10,840 nt of DNA from Clostridia bacterium (GTDB lineage: Bacteria; Bacillota; Clostridia; Oscillospirales; CAG-382), in contig JAFVXP010000080.1 in assembly GCA_017501055.1 (NCBI GenBank), forward strand, positions 1 to 10,840, in the 5' to 3' direction. The stretch's first letter is position 1. Each line of letters begins with the position of its first letter. Below are positions 4,785 through 10,840 of the stretch, piece by piece. The translations under genes were made by a program, and so were the position numbers. The notes under the pieces are model-generated. The model saw nothing but the letters and a program-made list of their open reading frames with translations. It did not search any database and was not told where the DNA came from.

Positions 4785-4815
4785 GGGGTCCCCGAAAATG
4801 CTTGCATTTTTGGGG
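4785..4815 (+). repeat. GGGGTCCCCG-type hairpin, stem variant d
   Basis: Leader GGGGTCCCCG, arm CCCCGAAAATGC, TT, arm GCATTTTTGGGG, all paired with one G.T at the same position as in the array units. It ends 6 bp from the ttcA stop codon. Confidence 0.8.
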
Positions 4816-4821
4816 AGAGCG

Positions 4822-5529
4822 TCAGCGATTAAAAAATGCGTTAAATATCCTCATCTTCACCCCTCGGTCCTTGCGTTCGAGGTCGGCGAGAGCGTTTTTT
4901 GCTTCTTCACGGCGTGTGTTGCCGTCCTCGGGACAGTTTTTCGGTACGGGAGTGATATTGCTTGCACGCACGAAATGCGAAACTTCCTTTTCGGGCACGT
5001 AGAGCATGGGGCGAATGACGGTAATATCGCTTCGGTCGAGATAGGTTACGGGAAGGAAGCAATCAAAGCGAGCCTCGATGAAAAGGTTCATAATGATAGT
5101 TTCCACCGCATCGTCGAAATGATGCCCAAGCGCAAGCTTGTTACAGCCAAGCTCCTTTGCAGCCGAATGAAGCGCACCACGGCGCATATTCGAGCATAAC
5201 GAGCAGGGGTGCTTTTCCTTGCGGATATTGAAAACGACCGAATATATGTCGCTTTCAACGCTTTTAAGCTCCAAACCCAGCTCCTCGCAAAGCGCACGGG
5301 ATATCTCGTCGGTCTCGTTCGGGAAGCCCATTTTTACGTTTATCGGTACGATCTCAAACTTCTTCGGATAGAACCTCGAAAGCCCCTTTAATGCACAAAG
5401 CAGGGCAAGACTGTCCTTACCGCCGGAAACACCGACGGCGATCCTGTCGCCTTCTTCTATCATTTCATATTTGTCTATCGCACGTCTTGTTAAGGACATT
5501 AATTTTTGTAACGCTTTGGGATCTATCAT
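4822..5529 (-). CDS. ttcA: TtcA-like PP-loop tRNA 2-thiocytidine synthetase
   Basis: A 235-aa ATP-pyrophosphatase. The PP-loop SGGKDS is at 35-40 and GHHFDDAVET at 135-144. A CxxC pair (Cys109, Cys112) and a later Cys199 match the three cysteines that hold the 4Fe-4S cluster in TtcA, which activates C32 of certain tRNAs with ATP and inserts sulfur. It is shorter than E. coli TtcA (about 311 aa), so tRNA position and substrate are inferred from the family. Its ATG overlaps the nth stop codon (ATGA), with no clear ribosome binding site, so it should be translated by coupling. It is the last gene of the operon; a long structured 3' UTR follows. Confidence 0.85.
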   Translation of the reverse strand: MIDPKALQKLMSLTRRAIDKYEMIEEGDRIAVGVSGGKDSLALLCALKGLSRFYPKKFEIVPINVKMGFPNETDEISRALCEELGLELKSVESDIYSVVFNIRKEKHPCSLCSNMRRGALHSAAKELGCNKLALGHHFDDAVETIIMNLFIEARFDCFLPVTYLDRSDITVIRPMLYVPEKEVSHFVRASNITPVPKNCPEDGNTRREEAKNALADLERKDRGVKMRIFNAFFNR

Positions 5530-6158
5530 TTTTTATACTCGCAATATTGTTTTATGGTACATTCGTCACATTTAGGCGTTCGTGCGGTGCAGACTTCTCT
5601 GCCGAACATAACTATCCTGTGACAAAAATCACTCTGTTTTTCGGTTGGGATAAGCTTTGAAAGCGCCTTCTCCGTCTTTAACGGGTCACTGCCCGAGGCA
5701 AGGCCCAAACGGTTGGAAATACGGATACAATGCGTGTCTGCAACAATACCGCCGAGGTTGAATATGTCGCCGCGCAGCAGGTTTGCAACCTTCCGACCGA
5801 CACCACGCAGGGTTAAAAGCTCCTTCATCTCGCTTGGAAGCTTACCGCCGTAAACCTCAACCAAACGCTCACAGCATTCCTTCAAAGCCCTTGCCTTTGA
5901 ATGATAAAGACCTACGGAACGTATCTCGTTTTCAATATCTTCAAGACTTGCTTTTGCCATATCGCAGGCTGTGGGAAAACGTTCAAATAACGTCTTTGAA
6001 ACGATATTAACACGCGCATCGGTGCACTGTGCAGAGAGGATAGACATAATAAGAAGCTTATATTCGTCCTCACCGCCCCAATCAAGCCCGCATTTCACCT
6101 CGGGATACCGTTCTTCAAGCAAGGATATGATTTTTTCTGCCTTTTGTTTATTCGTCAA
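5526..6158 (-). CDS. nth: Endonuclease III
   Basis: A 210-aa DNA glycosylase/AP lyase of base excision repair that removes oxidised pyrimidines. The helix-hairpin-helix is LRGVGRKVANLL (117-128 region), with catalytic Lys123; catalytic Asp141 lies in ADTHCIRIS. The C-terminal 4Fe-4S loop has Cys190, Cys197, Cys200 and Cys206 (C-x6-C-x2-C-x5-C), as in E. coli Nth. Length is normal. The start is a TTG; the next in-frame codons upstream are sense and then a stop, with no ATG/GTG, and the protein N-terminus aligns with known Nth starts. It overlaps the DUF4364 gene by 11 bp and ttcA by 4 bp. Confidence 0.95.
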   Translation of the reverse strand: MTNKQKAEKIISLLEERYPEVKCGLDWGGEDEYKLLIMSILSAQCTDARVNIVSKTLFERFPTACDMAKASLEDIENEIRSVGLYHSKARALKECCERLVEVYGGKLPSEMKELLTLRGVGRKVANLLRGDIFNLGGIVADTHCIRISNRLGLASGSDPLKTEKALSKLIPTEKQSDFCHRIVMFGREVCTARTPKCDECTIKQYCEYKK

Positions 6159-6690
6159 AGATAAAGTTCACATCCCCCGAAAGAAGCGATAAAGCTCCTC
6201 TGAATATAATTTCGGCACGCTCACGGAAATTCTTTTCCATCTTTTCGGCATATTCACGCTCGGTAAGATATACGTTTACCGAGAAAAGCGGTTTTTCGCG
6301 GTCGTGGATAGCACAGTCAAGACGGAATCCCTTGCCTTCCTCTGTAAGCGAGGTCGTAATGCTTGATGCCGTTTTGTTGAATGCGATAAGCCTCATTGCA
6401 CATTTAAGCGCACGGTCCTTTATGACGGGATATATCGACGATTCATATCCGTTAAGCGTTTCGATTCCAAGCTCGGAGATAGTATAATAAAATCCGCCTT
6501 CGTCCTTTTTGGCCTCGACGACCTGTTGAGAATCCAAAAGCTCGGAAAATGCAAACGCAAAATCGAAATATCCGACAAATTCGTCCTGAAGCACGATATC
6601 GTTTATGCTGTTAAATTCAAGCGGTTCGTTAACGCTGTTTAAAAGATACAGTATGAAGATTTTTATATCAACTTTATCGGTTAATTTCAA
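6148..6690 (-). CDS. DUF4364 family protein, winged-helix-like
   Basis: A 180-aa protein that fits the DUF4364 family of Clostridia: N-terminal KIFILYLLNSVNEPLEFNSI (9-28), then a helical segment and YYTISELGIETL (68-79), which looks like the end of a winged-helix domain, then a beta-rich C-terminal half. DNA binding is inferred from the fold; no target or ligand is known to me. The start is TTG, preceded by GGAAGGTGAT at good spacing, and a promoter lies 22 bp further up. It heads an operon with nth and ttcA and is divergent from rnfC. Confidence 0.82.
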   Translation of the reverse strand: MKLTDKVDIKIFILYLLNSVNEPLEFNSINDIVLQDEFVGYFDFAFAFSELLDSQQVVEAKKDEGGFYYTISELGIETLNGYESSIYPVIKDRALKCAMRLIAFNKTASSITTSLTEEGKGFRLDCAIHDREKPLFSVNVYLTEREYAEKMEKNFRERAEIIFRGALSLLSGDVNFIFDE

Positions 6691-6711
6691 AAAATATCAC
6701 CTTCCAACGAA

Positions 6712-6740
6712 ATTATATCCGAAAAAAGTCGAAAACGCAA
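6712..6740 (-). promoter_or_regulatory. Promoter of the DUF4364-nth-ttcA operon
   Basis: On the minus strand a perfect TATAAT (6712-6717) lies 17 bp from TTGCGT (6735-6740), a partial -35. Transcription would begin near 6705, giving a very short leader that still includes GGAAGGTGAT. Confidence 0.7.
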
Positions 6741-6836
6741 GGGCTTTCAATCTTTATTTTTCTTCCCTGCTTTCCTTCAATGCCTTAAAAAAGATAAAAA
6801 TTTACATTAAAATACTATATAAAGCAAAAGTTATGC

Positions 6837-6864
6837 TTGAAAAATACTATATATATGGTATACT
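6837..6864 (+). promoter_or_regulatory. Promoter of the rnfC-rnfD-rlmD operon
   Basis: TTGAAA (6837-6842) and TATACT (6859-6864) are 16 bp apart, with TGG before the -10 box giving an extended -10. The 13-mer AAAATACTATATA occurs at 6809-6821 and again at 6841-6853 inside the spacer, 32 bp apart (about three helical turns). A regulator could bind the pair; this is inference. Confidence 0.7.
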
Positions 6865-6898
6865 AAACAATGTATAACTATAGGAAAGATGTTGAGCG

Positions 6899-8110
6899 AT
6901 GGTATTAAAATTTTCAGGCGGTGTAAGTCTGCCAAAGCAATCGAATATAATATCCTCGTCCTTCCTTAAGACCGTCGGTAATTGCCGTGTCGGTATTGAA
7001 GTGAAGGGCAAGACCTCGCTCGCTCTCCGTGCAGGCGACCGTGTTTCACGCGGGACGCACTTTGCGAATATGAACGGAACCCCGATCTTTGCTCCCGTCG
7101 CAGGAGTTTTCGAGGGTGTTATAGATTCCAACGGAAAGAAATATCTTGCCATAAAAAACAGCGGTGAGACCGATGAAGTTCGGCTTTTCAAACCCGAAGA
7201 GAAGCCTATCTCCGAAATGGAGCTTGATTATATAACCGAGCGTGCAAGGCTTTTGTCGGTTTTCGATTCAAGAACCGGCAACCCGCTTTGGAAGATGCTT
7301 ACAGAAGCAAAGGACGGCATACACACCATCGTCGTCGATTGCACGGAGACCGACCCTCTTTCTTCAACAAACGCACGTCTTTGTATTGAAAAGACAAAGT
7401 CGTTGCTTGGCGGCGCAAAGCTGATCATAAAGGCGCTTAATGCCTCGAGGGGCGTTTTTGTGACCGAGCATAACAAAAAAGAATCGATCTCCGCCCTTTC
7501 GGAGAATATCAGCGATACAAGCCTTCTGTCTGTTGCAAGACTTGATACGAAATATCCCTATACCGAGGTTAACATAATTCGTGCATTGTTCGTCACCGAC
7601 CTTGCAATCGGCGAAAAGCCGACCGACAAGGGTGTGTTTATTATCGGTGCGGAAACCGCAATCGCACTTTACGATGCAATGCTTGAGGGTATGCCCCAAA
7701 TGGATAGGTATATCACCGTTTGCGGTGAGGACGGCAAGGGATTTAATCTTAAAGTACCGAAAGGTGTTGCGATCGAACCGCTTATCGTTTCCGCAAAGCT
7801 AAAGAATGAATCCACCTTTTCTGTCATAAACAGCCGTATTAACGGCCATATTTCGGAAAGATTCTTGTCCGAAAACGCAAGGACCGTTATCTCTGTCGAA
7901 AAGAAGGAAAGAACGGTTTACGAATGTATCTCCTGCGGAAAATGCGTTGCAGTCTGCCCCGTTGGGCTTTCTCCCTACCGTGTTATCGGCAAGCGTGACA
8001 CGACACTCGTCAACCATTGTATTGCCTGCGGTTGCTGTGAATTTATCTGCCCAAGCAATATTCCGCTTTTAAAGATGATCTCCCCCGAGAATACGGAGGT
8101 GCAGAGATGA
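6899..8110 (+). CDS. rnfC: Divergent RnfC-like electron transport subunit
   Basis: A 403-aa RnfC homologue. In order: RnfC N-terminal domain with FSGGVSLP (5-12) and a barrel-sandwich segment to about 90; the NADH/FMN (51K-like) domain (about 110-270), with KYPYTEVNIIRAL (218-230) and YITVCG (271-276); an SLBB-like stretch; and two ferredoxin-type 4Fe-4S motifs, Cys343/346/349/353 and Cys374/377/380/384. In standard RnfC the Gly-rich GxGGAxFP loop binds NADH/FMN; here the aligned region reads SVFDSRTGNPLW (120-131), and the following GAECEPY is DCTETDP (147-153). The iron-sulfur part is intact, so electron transfer may remain while NADH oxidation is doubtful. AGGAAAG lies 10 nt before the ATG; the stop overlaps rnfD (ATGA). 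Confidence 0.85.
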   Translation: MVLKFSGGVSLPKQSNIISSSFLKTVGNCRVGIEVKGKTSLALRAGDRVSRGTHFANMNGTPIFAPVAGVFEGVIDSNGKKYLAIKNSGETDEVRLFKPEEKPISEMELDYITERARLLSVFDSRTGNPLWKMLTEAKDGIHTIVVDCTETDPLSSTNARLCIEKTKSLLGGAKLIIKALNASRGVFVTEHNKKESISALSENISDTSLLSVARLDTKYPYTEVNIIRALFVTDLAIGEKPTDKGVFIIGAETAIALYDAMLEGMPQMDRYITVCGEDGKGFNLKVPKGVAIEPLIVSAKLKNESTFSVINSRINGHISERFLSENARTVISVEKKERTVYECISCGKCVAVCPVGLSPYRVIGKRDTTLVNHCIACGCCEFICPSNIPLLKMISPENTEVQR

Positions 8111-9096
8111 AAAAATTTGCCCACCCCTTCATTCATTCGGCAGAAACACGAACCGATATTGCAATCGATTTTATGCTTGCCCTTATCCCCGTTTTAATAT
8201 GGAGCGTCTATATCTTCGGCGCAAGGGTTATCACCCTCTGCCTGCTCGGCGGTGTGTTTTCGATTGGATTTGATTATCTTTTTCAGCACTTTGCGCTTAA
8301 ACGCACAAAAGATGCATCGGTTGACGTAATGTCTATCAATTACGGAATACTCGCCTGCTTTTCAATGCCGGTGTCTGCACCGCTTTGGTTGCCCTTGATT
8401 TCCTCGGCTTTGGTCGTTTTTGCAAAGAATTTGCGTGTCTACCGCCAAAAAAGACTTTTTAACCCCTATATTTTTTCGGCTGCGGTGCTGAATATTGCGT
8501 TCCCGAAGCTGATGACCGCCTTCACAAAGCCTTTTGCATATTTTTCTGCGTTTGATATTTCCATTGACTCCCGACTTTTGAACGGCTACCTCGTAAGATC
8601 GCCCCTTATGTATATTGCCGACGGAAGCGTTTACGAGGACGGCGCTGTCCCCCAGCTTTTCGGCTATGCCTCGGGCGCATTGGGAGAGATTGCAATTCTT
8701 GCAATGTGCTTATCGCTTTGCTGGCTTCTTTATAAAAAGCAAGCCGACCTGACCGCCTCGGCAACCTTTGTTTTCACACTTTTGATACTTTCGCTGATGT
8801 TCCCCTCTGCCGATGCGGAAAGTGCATATTTTGCATACAGTATAGTTCTTTCGGGCGCAATAGGCTTTATTGCCGTCTTTGCGCTTAACGAAAGCCGGAC
8901 TGTTCCCATAACCTCGCTTGGCAGACTTGCGTTTGCCTTGGTCTGCGGTGCTTTGGTTTTTGCATCAAGAAAATTCTTCGGCGGATATGAATGGGGATAT
9001 TTAATAATCCTTCTTATGAACGCAATCTCGCCGTTTATTGAGGAATTTACGGTGCAAAAGCCCTATAATGCAATAAAAAACAGGAAAAAAGAATGA
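8107..9096 (+). CDS. rnfD: Divergent RnfD-like membrane subunit
   Basis: A 329-aa polytopic membrane protein of the RnfD/NqrB family with about 8-10 hydrophobic segments. Family landmarks are the N-terminal HPFIHSAETRTDIAIDFMLA (6-25), NPYIFSAAVLNI (119-130), FGYASGALGE (185-194) and the C-terminal IILLMNAISPFIEEF (300-314). RnfD normally carries FMN linked by ApbE to Thr in an SGAT motif; aligned on the following Pro-Leu, this protein has LVRSPL (162-167), so the motif is not recognisable and only Ser165 could substitute. GGAGGTG lies 6 nt upstream of the ATG. It overlaps rnfC and rlmD by 4 bp each. Confidence 0.85.
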   Translation: MKKFAHPFIHSAETRTDIAIDFMLALIPVLIWSVYIFGARVITLCLLGGVFSIGFDYLFQHFALKRTKDASVDVMSINYGILACFSMPVSAPLWLPLISSALVVFAKNLRVYRQKRLFNPYIFSAAVLNIAFPKLMTAFTKPFAYFSAFDISIDSRLLNGYLVRSPLMYIADGSVYEDGAVPQLFGYASGALGEIAILAMCLSLCWLLYKKQADLTASATFVFTLLILSLMFPSADAESAYFAYSIVLSGAIGFIAVFALNESRTVPITSLGRLAFALVCGALVFASRKFFGGYEWGYLIILLMNAISPFIEEFTVQKPYNAIKNRKKE

Positions 9097-10442
9097 AAAA
9101 CGACGTTATAGAAATCGAAATAACCGATATAACTCCCGAAGGCTTCGGCGTTGGCCGGCACGACGGCAAGGTCGTCTTTGTTGCCGATACGGCTGTCGGC
9201 GATAAGGCAGGAGCAATAGTTATGAAGGAGCTTAAAAACCGTTCGTTTGCAAAGGTTTTCGAGATTCTTTCTCCCTCTCAAGACAGAATCGACAGCGATT
9301 GCGCCGTAAGCAGAAAATGCGGCGGCTGTGCCTTCCGTCATATCTCTTATGAAGCCGAAAAAGCGTTGAAACGCAAGTTTGTCGGTGATGCGATGAAGCG
9401 GATAGGCAATCTTGATATCGAAATTAAAGAAACGGTGTCTGCAAATCCCGAAAACTACCGCAATAAGGTGCAATACCCCTTCTCTATGGGCAAAAACGGC
9501 GAATGTATCTACGGTTATTACGCACGCCGTTCTCATAGAATTATCGAGCATAACGGCTGTAAGCTTCAAGAGCCGATTTTTGAACAAATTGCCTCCTTCA
9601 CGGCAGAAACGGCAAACAAGCTTTTCATTCCTCCCTATGACGAAACGAACGGAAAAGGAGTTCTCCGTCATATCGTTATGCGTAAGAACAGAAAAGGCGA
9701 GGTCCTCGTATGCCTTGTCGTTGCAAGGAATAACAGAAAGATTCCCGTTCTTGCAGACGCAATTGCGGAAAAATTTGGGAATATTGTCGGAATACATCAA
9801 AATATAAATAAAAGACGTGATAACGTAATCTTCGGTGATGAGACCGAAAGGCTTGTCGGTGCAGAGGTTCTTAAGGACACTCTCTGCGGAAAAACCTTTG
9901 AGATATCCCCACGTTCGTTCTATCAAGTTAATGCCGATATGGCGGAAAAGCTTTATTCCCGTGCAAAAGAGCTTTTAAACGAGCGTGAAAAGCCTTCTAT
10001 AATCCTCGATCTGTATTGCGGTGCAGGCACGATAGGTCTTTGCGTTGCAGATGAAGGTGATATGCTTTGCGGTGTTGAGATAATCGATTCCGCCGTTGAA
10101 AACGCAAACGTTAATGCAAAATTGAACGGCAGAAACGAAAAAAACACCCTTTTCGTCTGCGGTGACGCTTCGTTGGGTGTTAACGAATGTAAAAAGAAGT
10201 TCGGCACGCCCGATACGATAATCGTCGACCCGCCCCGTAAGGGACTTGAGAAAGAAGTTATCGAAACTGTCGTTAACGCAAGCCCGAAGCAGGTCCTCTA
10301 TATCTCCTGCGACCCTGCAACCCTTGCAAGGGACTGCAAGATCTTTGCAGAATACGGCTACAAAACCGATAAAGCCGAACCGTTTGATTTGTTCCCGAGA
10401 ACGGGACATGTGGAATCTATTGTTTGCTTGAGCAAACAATAG
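9093..10442 (+). CDS. rlmD: 23S rRNA (uracil-5-)-methyltransferase, RlmD/RlmCD type
   Basis: A 449-aa SAM-dependent RNA methyltransferase that makes 5-methyluridine in 23S rRNA. The N-terminal TRAM domain spans about 1-60; the 4Fe-4S cysteines are Cys70, Cys76, Cys79 and Cys156; the SAM motif is LDLYCGAGTIGL (305-316); DPPRKG is at 379-384; the catalytic cysteine is Cys406 in ISCDPATLARD; the general base is Glu441 in HVESI (439-443). Firmicutes often have one enzyme for U747 and U1939 (RlmCD); target positions cannot be told from sequence. All catalytic parts are intact. The start overlaps rnfD (ATGA), with AGGAAA just upstream. The last codons lie within a perfect inverted repeat that includes the stop codon. 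Confidence 0.95.
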   Translation: MKNDVIEIEITDITPEGFGVGRHDGKVVFVADTAVGDKAGAIVMKELKNRSFAKVFEILSPSQDRIDSDCAVSRKCGGCAFRHISYEAEKALKRKFVGDAMKRIGNLDIEIKETVSANPENYRNKVQYPFSMGKNGECIYGYYARRSHRIIEHNGCKLQEPIFEQIASFTAETANKLFIPPYDETNGKGVLRHIVMRKNRKGEVLVCLVVARNNRKIPVLADAIAEKFGNIVGIHQNINKRRDNVIFGDETERLVGAEVLKDTLCGKTFEISPRSFYQVNADMAEKLYSRAKELLNEREKPSIILDLYCGAGTIGLCVADEGDMLCGVEIIDSAVENANVNAKLNGRNEKNTLFVCGDASLGVNECKKKFGTPDTIIVDPPRKGLEKEVIETVVNASPKQVLYISCDPATLARDCKIFAEYGYKTDKAEPFDLFPRTGHVESIVCLSKQ

Positions 10443-10446
10443 ATTC
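10413..10446 (+). other. 34-bp palindrome across the rlmD stop codon
   Basis: GAATCTATTGTTTGCT and AGCAAACAATAGATTC are perfect 16-bp arms around TG. The left arm and part of the right arm encode the protein C-terminus (ESIVCLSKQ) and the TAG stop. No T-tract follows, so it is not a standard intrinsic terminator; it may protect the 3' end or act with downstream hairpins. Confidence 0.8.
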
Positions 10447-10454
10447 ATCGATAT

Positions 10455-10472
10455 AAATCCCTTGCGGGATTT
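10455..10472. other. Short hairpin after rlmD
   Basis: AAATCCC and GGGATTT pair around TTGC, 9 bp after the larger palindrome. No T-run follows directly. Confidence 0.55.
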
Positions 10473-10496
10473 GGCGTTGAACTGATTGTTTCAAAT

Positions 10497-10569
10497 CAAA
10501 TTGAACAAAGACGGAAGAAACAACTTTCTTGAGATTCTTCACTCCATATTCATTCCGCTCAGAATGACA
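10497..10569. repeat. Dispersed inverted repeat, right half only
   Basis: Contains the A-rich middle and right end (GAGATTCTTCACTCCATATT, then CAGAATGACA) without a left end. It is the same type of truncation as at 4016-4059. Confidence 0.75.
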
Positions 10570-10599
10570 CTTCTTTTTCCCATTCTGTTCAGTACAACC

Positions 10600-10840
10600 T
10601 GTCATTCCGAGCTTGCGAGGAATCTCACCCAGTACAACTGTCATTCCGAGTGACATCGGGGTGAAATAACGAGGAATCTCTCACAGTATAACCTGTCATT
10701 CCGAGCTTGCGAGGAATCTCACTCAGGAGAAGGTAACAGTTAATTAAACAAAAACGGAAGAAACAACAAAGTGAGATTCTTCACTACAACACCCCGAAAA
10801 CATAAATGTTTTCGGGGACCCCGTTTCCGTTCAGAATGAC
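10600..10840. repeat. Cluster of dispersed repeat left ends and one interrupted copy
   Basis: Left ends TGTCATTCCGAG start at 10600, 10639 and 10694. The second has an unusual insert (TGACATCGGGGTGAAATAAC) before GAGGAATCTC. The third copy is complete to the window edge, which cuts it one base before the expected final A, and has a hairpin inserted near its right end (10792). No gene is supported in 10443-10840. Confidence 0.82.
10792..10822 (-). repeat. GGGGTCCCCG-type hairpin, stem variant c
   Basis: On the minus strand: leader GGGGTCCCCG, arm CCCCGAAAACAT, TT, arm ATGTTTTCGGGG, a perfect 12-bp stem. It sits at the same place in the TGTCATTC repeat (after TTCACTACAAC) as variant b at 2455, but with a different stem sequence. 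Confidence 0.85.

Noticed and set aside
9063..9926. 287-codon minus-strand ORF
   Set aside because: Antisense shadow of rlmD, which has complete family motifs; no promoter or family resemblance is visible on the minus strand.

Overview
The window looks like part of a low-to-moderate GC Firmicutes (Clostridia) chromosome. Evidence: a perfect Spo0J/ParB parS palindrome, a DUF4364 gene next to nth and a ttcA-like gene, clostridial-type Rnf subunits, SigA-like promoters (TTGACA / 17 bp / TATTAT) and strong GGAGG ribosome binding sites. The lineage is an inference from gene content; no rRNA or marker gene is present.

Layout. (1) 1-294: seven tandem 42-44 bp hairpin units, entered mid-array by the window edge, abut a perfect 16-bp parS site. 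(2) 296-2016, minus strand: a 478-aa RNB-fold protein in which all four catalytic aspartates are replaced, preceded by a 29-aa cysteine-tailed membrane microprotein with its own terminator. (3) 2020-2690: noncoding, full of hairpins and dispersed inverted repeats. (4) 2691-3970, minus: a two-gene operon of a membrane SPFH/Band 7 protein and an Arc-type ribbon-helix-helix regulator, with a consensus promoter whose spacer holds a palindrome. (5) 3971-4821: about 850 bp of noncoding DNA with nested palindromic repeats, a terminator and four consecutive hairpins. (6) 4822-6740, minus: the overlapping operon DUF4364 - nth - ttcA (unknown regulator-like protein, endonuclease III, PP-loop tRNA thiolase). 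(7) 6837-10442, plus: the overlapping operon rnfC - rnfD - rlmD. Both Rnf proteins keep the fold but have lost signature cofactor motifs, and no rnfG/E/A/B follows. (8) 10443-10840: noncoding repeats again, running off the window.

The coding part is mostly housekeeping (DNA repair, tRNA and rRNA modification). The most distinctive content is: a probable pseudo-ribonuclease beside parS; an orphan, degenerate RnfC-RnfD pair; the SPFH-RHH operon; and a family of small hairpins (leader GGGGTCCCCG) whose stem sequences differ between loci while pairing is kept, and which sit inside other palindromic repeats.
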